Origin: Paenibacillus polymyxa M1
GTDB taxonomy: Bacteria > Bacillota > Bacilli > Paenibacillales > Paenibacillaceae
Reading direction: 5' to 3'
Assembly (NCBI RefSeq): GCF_000237325.1
Contig: NC_017542.1
Span: 819,501-883,500 of the forward strand
DNA: 64,000 nt
Shown here in pieces: positions 1-8,272 of this stretch. Numbering within the stretch: position 1 is the first letter of the stretch; every line of letters starts with the position of its first letter. The position numbers were made by a program, and so were the translations under genes. The notes beneath the pieces were generated by a model that saw only the letters and a program-made list of their open reading frames with translations, did no database searches and was not told where the DNA came from.

Positions 1-1433
1 GCATAGCCCCGGTACGTTGGTGTCGTATTAGGCTGCGGCATCAGGAAATCGGGGACCAGATAATCGGTATGATGGCCTTCCATCAGATTCGTCCAGATAG
101 CCACCTCCAGATAATCATCGACTGCCTTGATCTCAGAGGCCACGGGCTTCAGGACATTTTTCTCCGCCAGAAACTGGCCGTGAGTTAATCCCCAATCATC
201 GCCCCAGCCCCAGTAGCCGGCAAAGCTGTTGCGTTTGGCCTTATATTGCATCATCCAATCGTCAAACACCTTGTCCCTCAGATCGCCAGGCACATTCCAT
301 TGCGTGCTGTTGACCATGAAAGTGGAGTGACGCTGAAGTGCAGTGTCAACTGGCTCAATGGCATAGAACTGGAGAACGGTTTTTTCGCCGTTACCGTAGT
401 TCACCGTAATATTGTTGTGACCCAATCGTCCTAGTGTAAGTTCATATATTTTGTGGTTTGTAGGGGCATTTTCCAAATAGTTGATGGTCGTTTCGGAGGG
501 ATACTGCGCTGTGACAGAGGTAATGGATTTACGGGTATGCAGATCGAATTTAGCCTTGAGATTGGTCGGGACAATCATACCCGGAACCACCGTCACATCC
601 ACATGTCCCTCGCTGTATAGCCTGTCCTTTACAGCCTGCTCGTCTGCTACCTTGTAGAATTTAAAGGCATACGTTTTGCTTTCACCAGGGGCCAGCGACA
701 GACTGGTGCTCCCGAGATAACCACGGTTGGTGCTTTTGATGACATTGGAGTGGATATAGAACACATTCAGTCCCTCAGACCAGCCACCTTGCTCCATAGC
801 CCATGTACTGCCTGGATGCTCCTCGACTCTCCAGTGATCCTGATATTCGAGACCAGCACCCGTTGAGGCATCGGGCATCAGCAGGATATACGGTCCGATG
901 CCGCTAGGCCGTCCAGCGGTAATAAAGGAGCTGTGGTGACCTACAAAGGAGTGAGAGAGTACCCTGGTTTCATAGATTTGTTCGTTATTACCGCCGGACC
1001 AGTATTCGTTAAAAGGTAGCGGCAGCCCCCAATCTCCAATTTCCAGTGTTTGATTAGAGGTATTCGTTACTTTCATTTGCCAATGTAAATAGTCGTTAAC
1101 CAACGAATAGGTTTCATGTAAAGTGAAGTTGCGTATTCCCTGATGGTTTGAGGAATTTTGATAGGACACCTGGACACTGTTACCAGAAGAGGTGATCTGG
1201 CGCGCATCTGCAGAATTGCTTGTCCACGCCCGAGTCCAGGCCCCGTTACCGAGACGATAGGTGAACATAAGTTCACCCAGCCACTGATGATCTGACGTAT
1301 TTTGCTTAGGTGCGTTGGAGCCGTTCATGACATAATTCGTATTGAAGGTGTCTCCTGTCAGACGTAAGGAAGAGATATCCCCATAATTCCCGATCGAGAT
1401 GGAGAATATTTGATTAGATAGCTGTACTGCCAT
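1..1433 (-). CDS. DUF5695-like protein, 3' end outside window
   Basis: This is the 5' part of a minus-strand gene that runs off the left edge. The ATG at 1431-1433 follows a strong AGGAGGT ribosome site (about 1441-1448), and roughly 477 codons are open. The protein starts MAVQLSNQIFSISIGNYGD with no signal peptide or membrane segment, so it looks cytoplasmic. It has beta-sandwich-like composition, many aromatic residues and a Trp/Asp-rich stretch (YWGWGDDWGLTHGQF, around residue 410). From memory it resembles the DUF5695 proteins of Paenibacillus, which are suspected carbohydrate-active enzymes, but I cannot identify catalytic residues. The reading frame is sure; the family call is moderate and the function unknown. 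Confidence 0.75.
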   Translation of the reverse strand, partial: MAVQLSNQIFSISIGNYGDISSLRLTGDTFNTNYVMNGSNAPKQNTSDHQWLGELMFTYRLGNGAWTRAWTSNSADARQITSSGNSVQVSYQNSSNHQGIRNFTLHETYSLVNDYLHWQMKVTNTSNQTLEIGDWGLPLPFNEYWSGGNNEQIYETRVLSHSFVGHHSSFITAGRPSGIGPYILLMPDASTGAGLEYQDHWRVEEHPGSTWAMEQGGWSEGLNVFYIHSNVIKSTNRGYLGSTSLSLAPGESKTYAFKFYKVADEQAVKDRLYSEGHVDVTVVPGMIVPTNLKAKFDLHTRKSITSVTAQYPSETTINYLENAPTNHKIYELTLGRLGHNNITVNYGNGEKTVLQFYAIEPVDTALQRHSTFMVNSTQWNVPGDLRDKVFDDWMMQYKAKRNSFAGYWGWGDDWGLTHGQFLAEKNVLKPVASEIKAVDDYLEVAIWTNLMEGHHTDYLVPDFLMPQPNTTPTYRGY

Positions 1434-1584
1434 GCTATCAACCTCCTAACAAAGGTTCGTGAGTGTACTTCACATGTTAATATATGTGTCAAAAATACTT
1501 TTGCTACCTTATGCGTGAGAATTAATAGAAAATAGATTCATATAGATGTCCTAGAAGTCTATTCATAGTGGAGGTAGAGGTATC

Positions 1585-2223
1585 ATGAAAAATAAAATGG
1601 AGTCACCGAAGATTCCTGCGGACTTACCCATATTAAATGAAGAAATACGCTCCATACGATCCAAAGACGAACTTAGTGTGGGGGCAGTAGAGGAAATCAT
1701 GTTGGACAATATCGAAGCAGTTAAAGTTTCATTAGAGAAGATGACTTTTAAAAATGTAACCATCACAGAATCGTCATTGCCAGAAAGTGAATGGACAGAC
1801 GTCATTTTTGATAAATGTGATCTGTCTAATGTTAATTTTTCCGGTTCCTTTATCCATCGCGCAGAGTTCAGAAATTGTAAATTGCTTGGAACGGATTTTT
1901 CGAGAAGCAGATTCCAAAACGTTCGTTTTCTGGATTGCTTAGGGGATTATTCAATGTTCCGTTTTGCGAATTTCAAGCAAGTTGGTTTTGAGGATTGTTC
2001 TTTGATAAGTACAGATTTTTATCATTTAACGCTACAAAAAACCTCTTTTGCCCGTTGCAATCTGGATCAAGCCATCCTGTCGGGGTCCAAGCTCAAGGGG
2101 GTAGATCTCAGTGATTGCGAATTTGATGGAATACAAGTGGAGATAGAAGATTTGAATGGCTGCATCATCTCACCGCATCAGGCTTCATCATTTGTGGGCC
2201 TTTTGGGGCTAGTGATCAAATAA
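1585..2223 (+). CDS. Pentapeptide-repeat protein
   Basis: A 212-residue protein. After a 55-residue N-terminal lead it carries repeated A(D/N)LXX-like pentads (for example CDLSNVNFSGSF, CKLLGTDFSRSRF, CNLDQAILSGSKLKGVDL), the signature of a right-handed quadrilateral beta-helix. Such proteins are usually protein-interaction scaffolds; a few (Qnr, MfpA) protect DNA gyrase, but nothing here ties this one to that role. No signal peptide or membrane span is visible. The start is supported by GGAGGTAGAGG about 10 bases upstream. It stands alone, with a convergent DUF1259 gene downstream. The fold is confident, the function unknown. Confidence 0.88.
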   Translation: MKNKMESPKIPADLPILNEEIRSIRSKDELSVGAVEEIMLDNIEAVKVSLEKMTFKNVTITESSLPESEWTDVIFDKCDLSNVNFSGSFIHRAEFRNCKLLGTDFSRSRFQNVRFLDCLGDYSMFRFANFKQVGFEDCSLISTDFYHLTLQKTSFARCNLDQAILSGSKLKGVDLSDCEFDGIQVEIEDLNGCIISPHQASSFVGLLGLVIK

Positions 2224-2284
2224 GGGGTTCCTCACTGATTTTTAATACGGTCTCATGTCTAGCGCATGCTGTTTCCACCAATAA

Positions 2285-2311
2285 CAAAAGAAGATCCGCC
2301 TAAGCGGATCT
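2285..2311 (-). terminator. Rho-independent terminator of the DUF1259 gene
   Basis: An 8-bp perfect stem (AGATCCGC at 2292-2299 with GCGGATCT at 2304-2311) closes a 4-base loop. Read on the minus strand it is followed by TCTTTTG, so it fits termination of the leftward gene. It lies 60 bases beyond the convergent pentapeptide gene and may partly stop that transcript too. Confidence 0.7.
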
Positions 2312-2329
2312 CTGGCATTTATTAATAGC

Positions 2330-2767
2330 TTATTTTTTTTGAATAACCGGCCGTACAGGCTTCGTTGTCAAGACATTAAGGGCGTCACGCACTTCTGTGG
2401 CGAAAACAAGCGGCTTTTCTACTTTTTCAAAGTGGATGTACCAAAGGTTGGGGTTATCGAATAGCCAGTGATTGTGCAGTGCCGTCACTTTGATATCATG
2501 TTTACGAAGTCGAGAAATAAACGGATTAATTTCTGCGGTTAAAATCACGGTTTCGCCAAGACATAATCCTTTTCCGTTACGGCCAATACTTTCGAAAGAA
2601 AAAGCTTGGGGTATTGCAAGAAAGGATCGGGTCCTTTTCCCCAAAATGATTGGCTTGATGTTGTTTCTGACTGCAGATGCAGTACAAACTCCGTTAATGA
2701 TTTGAGGTGTTGCTTTTAATATATCGGCAAACCGTTTACAAAGTGGACTAACTGCCATTTCTCTCAC
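2330..2767 (-). CDS. DUF1259 (LppY/LpqO-type) protein
   Basis: A 145-residue protein matching the DUF1259 pattern from memory: the central 'TALHNHWLFDNPNLWYIHFE' segment (around residues 95-114) is the family hallmark, with two His and an Asn in the usual spacing. Many homologues are exported and come as two tandem DUF1259 domains. This copy has one domain and no signal peptide, so it is short and probably cytoplasmic. The domain has no established biochemical role. It is a single-gene unit with its own terminator downstream. Confidence 0.78.
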   Translation of the reverse strand: MREMAVSPLCKRFADILKATPQIINGVCTASAVRNNIKPIILGKRTRSFLAIPQAFSFESIGRNGKGLCLGETVILTAEINPFISRLRKHDIKVTALHNHWLFDNPNLWYIHFEKVEKPLVFATEVRDALNVLTTKPVRPVIQKK

Positions 2768-2880
2768 TCCAATTCTTTTAAGTTACTAGCATCATATGAA
2801 AAAGTAAGGGAATGGAAAGGGCAAGTCTTCTTTATCGTTAGTCTAATTTGCTATATATAAAGTGCGAATGGAGCACCCTT

Positions 2881-4419
2881 TTAAAGCTTCAGCTTTGCTC
2901 CGTGATACTTATGTTTGATACGATCCCAGGCCTGGCACAGACGCGTAACACCTTCGATAATTTGCTGCTCCGTTAAGTGGGCAAAGTTAAAGCAGGCTGA
3001 AGGAGGTCCTGGTGTCAGTTGGTAATCTGCGGCATCACGCCATGTGACTCCATAAAATCGTGCCATCTGCATCAAATGATGATACGGGGCAGGTCCATGC
3101 TTCCAGATGGCATAGGCGTGTAGACCACAATCGTTCTGATGCCAGTGAAACAGCTCACTCAACGGCTGTATTTCATGCTGGAACACGTCGTAGCGTGATC
3201 TGTATATTCGAGTCATCCGCCGCAAATGACGAATGTAGTCTCCGCGCATCATAAAACGTGCCAGTGCACGCTGTTCCAAGCGTGCAGGCGGCAGGGGATC
3301 GTATAGTCGTTTGGCAGCAGTAAGCGCTTGGGCCAACTCCACAGGCAGGATGGCAAAACCGAGTCGAAGGCTGCTGAACATACTTTTGGAAAAGGAACCG
3401 ACATAGATGACACAATCCGCGTGGTCTAATGCTTTTAACGGTTCAATAGGGCGTCCCGCCCAGCGGAATTCACTGTCATAATCATCCTCAATAATCCACG
3501 CCCCCTTGGACGCTGCCCATTGCAAAATATGTTGACGGCGTGTTAATGGCAATACAGCACCGGTTGGAAACTGCCGTCCAGGCGTAACAAACAGGAGCTT
3601 GGCATCCCAATCCTGTGGAATAATTCCATGCTGATCCAGTTCAGCAGCGTGTATCTGTCCGCCTGAGGCAGTTACTGCACGATAGATGCCGGAATAACAG
3701 GGATTTTCCAGTACAATGTTATCTTGTTCATGAATAAGCAGCTGACTTAGTAACGTGATCACTTCCATGGAACCGCTGCATAATACGACTTGTTCGGGGG
3801 TGGCCGTAATTCCGCGTGTTCTGCCAACATGATGACAAATTGCTTCACGCAGCCAGTTATCACCGTTCACTAGTGCAGGCATCGAGCCATCCGAGGGCTT
3901 TTGCAGATCTTTGCCGGCGGCAGCCAATGCACTTTTCCATGCGATCTGTGAGCTACCCTCCAATATAACTTCTTCTGCTTGAAAAGAAATCAAAGGCTGG
4001 TGTGCACCATCTCTATCTGTAGCATACACAGGAGTCGAGTATAAGGCTCGTTCCCTTTCGATCTGCATTATTCGTTGTCCCCATGCTGACAGAGCAGGGG
4101 CTTTTTGTTTTGTATTAGGTGAGTTTTGGTTTTGCTGGTCGATTAGAGATTCGTCTGGCAGCATTGCGGTCTGTTCCATAACAAACGTTCCTCTGCCTAC
4201 TACCGAATTCACATATCCTTCTGCCAACAGCATATCGTATGCTTCTTTAACACTCCCGCGCGAAATTCCATACATCACAGCCAGATCGCGACTGGAAGGC
4301 AGGCGCGTACCGCTGGCAAGGGAGCCAGTGAGAATCCCCTCTCGAAGAGCGTGATACAATGCCAAGTATTTAAAATGATATTTTTGAATCGCACGTTGAT
4401 AAGCAATCGTAATGTCCAT
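2881..4419 (-). CDS. MocR/PdxR-family transcriptional regulator
   Basis: A 512-residue protein. An N-terminal GntR-type winged helix (residues about 10-80, with SGTRLPSSRDLAVMYGISRG) is joined by a linker to a fold-type-I aminotransferase domain (about 120-500). The PLP-lysine region is 'YVGSFSKSMFSSLRLG', with Lys in the usual SFSK motif, and 'IIEDDYDSEFR' supplies the PLP-binding Asp. MocR proteins sense PLP or amino-acid adducts and usually control a divergent gene, here the PPOX-family gene at 4535. The start is backed by AGGAGAAAAG just upstream. Direct TTATATTGG repeats in the intergenic region are the likely operator. PLP synthesis control as in PdxR is possible, but no pdxS/pdxT is nearby. 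Confidence 0.9.
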   Translation of the reverse strand: MDITIAYQRAIQKYHFKYLALYHALREGILTGSLASGTRLPSSRDLAVMYGISRGSVKEAYDMLLAEGYVNSVVGRGTFVMEQTAMLPDESLIDQQNQNSPNTKQKAPALSAWGQRIMQIERERALYSTPVYATDRDGAHQPLISFQAEEVILEGSSQIAWKSALAAAGKDLQKPSDGSMPALVNGDNWLREAICHHVGRTRGITATPEQVVLCSGSMEVITLLSQLLIHEQDNIVLENPCYSGIYRAVTASGGQIHAAELDQHGIIPQDWDAKLLFVTPGRQFPTGAVLPLTRRQHILQWAASKGAWIIEDDYDSEFRWAGRPIEPLKALDHADCVIYVGSFSKSMFSSLRLGFAILPVELAQALTAAKRLYDPLPPARLEQRALARFMMRGDYIRHLRRMTRIYRSRYDVFQHEIQPLSELFHWHQNDCGLHAYAIWKHGPAPYHHLMQMARFYGVTWRDAADYQLTPGPPSACFNFAHLTEQQIIEGVTRLCQAWDRIKHKYHGAKLKL

Positions 4420-4429
4420 ACTTTTCTCC

Positions 4430-4465
4430 TTATATTGGACCAGTCATTTTCGTTTATATTGGGTC
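4430..4465. promoter_or_regulatory. Direct-repeat operator between mocR and PPOX gene
   Basis: Two direct copies of TTATATTGG(A/G)(C/T)C begin at 4430 and 4454, 24 bp apart, inside the divergent intergenic region. MocR regulators typically bind two direct repeats about two helical turns apart, so this is the likely site for the adjacent regulator, controlling itself and the rightward gene. The repeats are seen directly; the binding is inferred. Confidence 0.55.
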
Positions 4466-4534
4466 TTTTTAATAATCCATTTTCAACATAATCTGAAATG
4501 TATTGTTGGTCAATAGATGGAAGGAGAGATCCCT

Positions 4535-5146
4535 ATGAGAAGAAAAGAATTTACAGTGGCAGAACTAGAGGAAATAGAGCAGTTTCTAAGCGAGGTCAGT
4601 TTCGGATTTTTAGGCATGAACAGCGAGGATGGTTTTCCGCGTGTGGTTCCCTTGAATTTCGCTTATGGGAATGGCGTTTTTTATATTCATGGCAGCCGTG
4701 CTGGAGAAAAGATGGAACGAATGAAAGAGGATAACCGGGTCACTTTTTCAGCTGCCAAAGAGTATGCGCTCATTCCATCTTATTTTACAGATGAACATAT
4801 GGCATGTCCTGCGACTTCATTTTTTAAAAGTATTACCGTGCGTGGTCATGCGGAGCATGTAGTGGATTTGGAAGAAAAAGCATCAGCATTTTCCATTTTT
4901 ATGAGTAAGCTGCAAACGGAAGGCGGGTATGACACGATTGATGCCAACGATTCTCGGTATGCCTCACGTTTGAAAGGGGTCGCTCTGATCAAAATTGTAC
5001 CCGAGGAATGGACCGCCAAGTTTAAATTTGGCCAAAATGTTAAAGATCAGGAGCGCCAGCAAATTATCGACGGCTTGCAACAACGGGGGCTGGATGATGA
5101 TCTGATAACAATCTCAATGATGCGTAAATATTGTCCTCATCATTGA
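4535..5146 (+). CDS. PPOX-type (split-barrel) FMN-binding family protein
   Basis: A 203-residue protein of the pyridoxamine 5'-phosphate oxidase-like flavin split-barrel fold: 'SFGFLGMNSEDGFPRVVPLNF' (about 26-46), 'FYIHGSRAGEKMERMKEDNRVTF' (about 52-74), then 'SITVRGHAEHV'. These correspond to the barrel strands and phosphate-contacting region of nitroimidazole-resistance/PPOX-like proteins. An upstream in-frame ATG at 4517 overlaps the ribosome site AAGGAGAG (4521-4528), so the ATG at 4535 is the better start. It is divergent from a MocR regulator, a common pairing. The substrate is unknown and true PdxH activity cannot be claimed. Confidence 0.85.
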   Translation: MRRKEFTVAELEEIEQFLSEVSFGFLGMNSEDGFPRVVPLNFAYGNGVFYIHGSRAGEKMERMKEDNRVTFSAAKEYALIPSYFTDEHMACPATSFFKSITVRGHAEHVVDLEEKASAFSIFMSKLQTEGGYDTIDANDSRYASRLKGVALIKIVPEEWTAKFKFGQNVKDQERQQIIDGLQQRGLDDDLITISMMRKYCPHH

Positions 5147-5317
5147 TATATGTATAACGCCAACATAAAAATTTGATTTCGATATACTCACTCCTGCTCG
5201 CTCATCCATCTAATTGGTTAATTATACCTCGTAGGGAGATGCCCTTGATTTTCCAAAACCTTCAGTTCTTCTGTATTAGGACTTTTGAAGGACAGGTATA
5301 TATCATCCTCAAGCCCG

Positions 5318-5346
5318 TTGTTCTTACTGCAAAGGAATTTTATAAT
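5318..5346 (+). promoter_or_regulatory. Sigma-A promoter for the TetR gene
   Basis: TTGTTC at 5318-5323, a 17-bp spacer and TATAAT at 5341-5346 lie 33 bp before the TetR start. Its position also argues that the preceding 230 bp are non-coding leader. Confidence 0.5.
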
Positions 5347-5378
5347 ACGATAGATTTGTGGCGTAAGGGGGCAAGACC

Positions 5379-5984
5379 GTGATGAGAGCGGGAGTCAGAA
5401 GTCGGGAAAGTCGACGGTTGTTACTGGAAGCGGGGGCTGAAGAGTTCGCTCAGACGGGGTTTTATCAGACAAAGGTAAGTTCGATCGCGGCGCGTGCAGG
5501 ATTGACGCAGCCGGATTTTTATATTCATTTTGAAAGCAAGGAACAGATGTATGAGGAGCTTGTGGAGAGCTTTCGTAATTTGGTGAATGAGACAGTACAG
5601 AGCATGAAGGTAGACCCGGATCAGAGCGAGACTGAAATTTTGAGACGGGGACAAGTGTTTCTGGAGGCTATTTTTCGCGTGTTGTCTAATAATCCGGCGA
5701 TCACTCGTGTCGGATTTTACCAGGCAGCAGACTCGGTGCGCATTAAGGCGGAAATGGCAGAGCACATCAAAAAACATCTGATGGCAGCACAACGATGGGG
5801 TTCCTGCCGTGAGGAACTGGACCCTGAACTGACAGCAGAATGCGTGATCGGTTTGATAGAACGGCTGACGTTAACGAAATTGCTGCCTGGGCGCGAAAGT
5901 CCGTCTGTTCTTGCCATGCAGGCACGAAACCTACTGTATCGTGGTATGCTGGCTTCCGAAGGATACGGAACCGTAGAATCTTAA
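5379..5984 (+). CDS. TetR/AcrR-family transcriptional regulator
   Basis: A 201-residue regulator. The N-terminal helix-turn-helix is classic TetR: 'LLLEAGAEEFAQTGFYQTKVSSIAARAGLTQPDFYIHFESKEQMYEELV' begins around residue 14. The C-terminal ligand domain is not recognisable. It can start at GTG 5379 or ATG 5382; AAGGGGG at 5365-5371 serves either. No obvious target gene is adjacent: the next rightward genes are two tiny sporulation proteins. Its effector is unknown. Confidence 0.88.
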   Translation: MMRAGVRSRESRRLLLEAGAEEFAQTGFYQTKVSSIAARAGLTQPDFYIHFESKEQMYEELVESFRNLVNETVQSMKVDPDQSETEILRRGQVFLEAIFRVLSNNPAITRVGFYQAADSVRIKAEMAEHIKKHLMAAQRWGSCREELDPELTAECVIGLIERLTLTKLLPGRESPSVLAMQARNLLYRGMLASEGYGTVES

Positions 5985-6078
5985 CCCACATTTGGGCGTC
6001 AGGCGCGGCATTTGTCCCTATCATGGACGGTAACATAAGCATAAGATGCTCTTGTAAACCATGAAGGGAGGAATCACC

Positions 6079-6180
6079 ATGTCTGGAGTAGGCGCTGGTT
6101 ATGGAGCTTTTACATCTACAGGAGCGATTCTAGTACTTTTCATTCTGCTCGTTATTATTTCCAAAGCATTCGTTATCTAA
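6079..6180 (+). CDS. YjcZ-family small sporulation protein (33 aa)
   Basis: A 33-residue ORF, MSGVGAGYGAFTSTGAILVL followed by FILLVIISKAFVI, preceded by GGGAGG. A Gly-rich N-terminus followed by one hydrophobic helix ending in a Lys/Arg is the YjcZ family pattern, which is sporulation-associated in Bacillus. It is probably a single-span membrane peptide. A close paralogue follows 66 bases downstream, suggesting a tandem duplication. Confidence 0.85.
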   Translation: MSGVGAGYGAFTSTGAILVLFILLVIISKAFVI

Positions 6181-6246
6181 TTCTCAGCTCAAAAATTTGA
6201 TTTCGGGCGATTTGTTGTAATCGACAGAGGGAGGAGGAATTCTGAG

Positions 6247-6369
6247 ATGGGTGAAGTAGAAAGAGGTTGTGGTTGTGGCGGTGGCGGTTATGGCATGTTT
6301 ACTTCCACTGGTGTTATTCTGGTACTCTTCATTTTGCTGGTTATCATCACACGTACTATTTTCATCTAA
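6247..6369 (+). CDS. YjcZ-family small sporulation protein (40 aa)
   Basis: A 40-residue paralogue of the preceding gene. It has an extended Cys/Gly-rich head (MGEVERGCGCGGGGYG) before the shared 'FTSTGxILVLFILLVII' membrane helix. GAGGGAGGAGG about 10 bases upstream is a very strong ribosome site. The two cysteines in a CGC arrangement are absent from the first copy. Expected location is the spore or forespore membrane, inferred from the family. Confidence 0.88.
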   Translation: MGEVERGCGCGGGGYGMFTSTGVILVLFILLVIITRTIFI

Positions 6370-6434
6370 AGCGATATTCATGGGCTTGAGCGCCGATGTT
6401 TCGGGTCTATGACCATGCAATCCCAAATAGGAAT

Positions 6435-6466
6435 CGCCTCTAACAGAGGCGGTTTCTTTTTATTTT
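6435..6466 (+). terminator. Terminator after the YjcZ pair
   Basis: CGCCTC (6435-6440) pairs with GAGGCG (6446-6451) around a TAACA loop, followed by GTTTCTTTTTATTTT. A canonical intrinsic terminator that separates the YjcZ genes from the MerR operon. Confidence 0.85.
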
Positions 6467-6473
6467 AAAGTTT

Positions 6474-6516
6474 ACGTTGACGTTAACGTTATATAGGCGT
6501 AGTATTTATATATAAT
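6474..6516 (+). promoter_or_regulatory. Promoter/operator of the MerR-MFS operon
   Basis: ACGTT occurs three times at an exact 6-bp period (6474, 6480, 6486), creating TTGACG (6477-6482) and a GTTAAC palindrome. AT-rich -10 candidates (TATTTA at 6504, TATAAT at 6511) follow at unusually long spacers. MerR regulators act on promoters with lengthened spacers, so autoregulation by the next gene is plausible. The exact promoter elements are uncertain. Confidence 0.45.
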
Positions 6517-6537
6517 CTTTTTCATAAGGTGGGTGTC

Positions 6538-6993
6538 ATGGTTACGTATAAAATTGATGAGGTCGCGAAACAAAGCGGTTTGACCAAGCGAACTATTCGT
6601 TATTATGAGGAAATCGGCTTATTGCCCTCCCCGCAGCGCAGTGAAGGAAATATGCGGCTGTATACGCAGGAGGATGTGGATTTACTAAAAAAAATAGTGA
6701 GTGCCAAGGAAGTGCTTGGTTTTTCTTTGCAAGAGCTTCAGCGTTACATGTCCGCAGCGGAAATGCTCAAGGGGCAGCGGGAGGAATATCGCGAGCGAAC
6801 GGAGCACTTGCAACCAATCGAGCGACGGGCCATGTTGGAGGATATGGAACGTACGCTGAACGAACAGTTGGAATTAATGGAGGGGAAAATCAACAGCATC
6901 CGTATGCTCCAGACTGAATTGGAAGAGCTGCGGATCAGGGTTCGTGAACGCAAAATCCTTTTGGATGAGGAACTTGAACACGACCCATCATAA
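6538..6993 (+). CDS. MerR-family regulator (YfmP-like)
   Basis: A 151-residue regulator with an N-terminal MerR winged helix (YKIDEVAKQSGLTKRTIRYY, then EEIGLLPSP and GNMRLYTQEDV) and a long C-terminal coiled coil rich in Glu/Arg (about 85-145) for dimerisation. There is no large ligand domain. A GTG at 6529 lies inside the AAGGTGG ribosome site, so ATG 6538 is preferred. It is 40 bp ahead of an MFS exporter. In B. subtilis the MerR protein YfmP represses the MFS pump YfmO, and this pair has the same layout. Confidence 0.88.
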   Translation: MVTYKIDEVAKQSGLTKRTIRYYEEIGLLPSPQRSEGNMRLYTQEDVDLLKKIVSAKEVLGFSLQELQRYMSAAEMLKGQREEYRERTEHLQPIERRAMLEDMERTLNEQLELMEGKINSIRMLQTELEELRIRVRERKILLDEELEHDPS

Positions 6994-7033
6994 CAAGAAT
7001 ATTTACATTCAGATGTGGAGGTAACATCATAAT

Positions 7034-8245
7034 ATGAGTTCACAACATGCATTACCTGAAGAGTTAAAAGAACGCTCAGGCTTCCTGTCTCAACCTAAAG
7101 CCGTATGGGCGGTCGCCTTTGCTTGTGTTATTTCATTTATGGGTCTGGGATTAGTCGATCCGATTCTTCCGGCCATTGCCGATCAGCTTCATGCTACGAA
7201 AAGCCAAGTGTCATTGCTGTTTACCAGCTATAATCTGGTGACAGGCGTTGCGATGCTGATTACGGGCGTCGTATCAAGTCGATTGGGTGTCAAATGGACG
7301 CTACTAACCGGGATTTTATTTATTATTGTGTTTGCCGGATTGGGCGGTACGGCCAATACAGTTGGCGGAATTGTAGGCTACCGAGCAGGCTGGGGTTTGG
7401 GGAATGCTTTGTTTATCGCAACAGCGTTATCTGCGATTGTTGGTCTGTCCACTTCTGGAACAGCTAAAGCGATTATTTTGTATGAAGCGGCTTTGGGCCT
7501 CGGGATTTCAGTCGGCCCGCTGCTAGGTGGTGAGTTAGGTTCCATTTCCTGGCGTGGTCCGTTTTTCGGTGTAGCCGGACTGATGGTAGTGGGATTTTTG
7601 TTCATTACGTTTATGTTGCCTTCGATTCCAAAGCCCAAAAAACGTGGCTCCATTGCCGATCCGTTCAAAGCGCTTAGTTATCCAGCTTTACTCACGCTCG
7701 GCATTGTGGCGTTGTTATATAACTTTGGATTTTTTACGTTGATGGCGTATTCTCCATATGTAATGCATTTAGACGAGCATGGTTTGGGTTACGTGTTTTT
7801 TGGTTGGGGAATTATGCTGGCCTTTACCTCGGTGTTTGTAGCACCAAAGATTCAAGCACGCTTGAGCGTGGTATCTTCCATTAGTATCATGCTGACGCTA
7901 TTTGCCATTGATTTAGGTGTTATGGCGATTGGGACGGTAGCTGGTTCGCCAACGACTGTCATTGTCGCCGTCATTGTAGCTGGTATTTTTCTGGGGATTA
8001 ATAATACATTGATTACCACTGCTGTTATGCAGGCTGCTCCAGTGGAGCGCTCGACAGCATCTGCGGCCTACAGCTTTATGCGTTTTTTGGGCGGGGCCAT
8101 TTCGCCGTGGCTTGCAGGGAAGCTGTCAGAGTGGTACTCAGCAGAAACCCCGTTTTATTTTGGAGCATTGATGGTACTGATTGGTGTAGCTGTGCTGATC
8201 GTACGTCGTCGACATATGCAGGATATTCAGGTAGATGCACACTAA
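7034..8245 (+). CDS. MFS transporter (YfmO-like exporter)
   Basis: A 403-residue major facilitator with about 12 hydrophobic segments. 'GLGLVDPILPAIADQLHATKSQVSLLFTSYNL' matches the first-helix region of DHA1 drug-exporter relatives, and 'GISVGPLLGGELGSISWRGPFF' (about 156-177) is the antiporter motif C region. The C-terminus is cytoplasmic and basic. It follows a MerR gene and precedes UspA and an aldehyde dehydrogenase, all on one strand at spacings under 45 bp, suggesting export of a toxic aldehyde or aromatic compound together with oxidative detoxification. The substrate is inferred only. Confidence 0.88.
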   Translation: MSSQHALPEELKERSGFLSQPKAVWAVAFACVISFMGLGLVDPILPAIADQLHATKSQVSLLFTSYNLVTGVAMLITGVVSSRLGVKWTLLTGILFIIVFAGLGGTANTVGGIVGYRAGWGLGNALFIATALSAIVGLSTSGTAKAIILYEAALGLGISVGPLLGGELGSISWRGPFFGVAGLMVVGFLFITFMLPSIPKPKKRGSIADPFKALSYPALLTLGIVALLYNFGFFTLMAYSPYVMHLDEHGLGYVFFGWGIMLAFTSVFVAPKIQARLSVVSSISIMLTLFAIDLGVMAIGTVAGSPTTVIVAVIVAGIFLGINNTLITTAVMQAAPVERSTASAAYSFMRFLGGAISPWLAGKLSEWYSAETPFYFGALMVLIGVAVLIVRRRHMQDIQVDAH

Positions 8246-8272
8246 CATTGAACTTCTGGGGAGGAAAAGAAT

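Noticed and set aside
5173-5382. A 69-codon frame before the TetR gene
   Set aside because: TTG start without ribosome site, overlaps a good promoter (5318-5346), and the product looks random.
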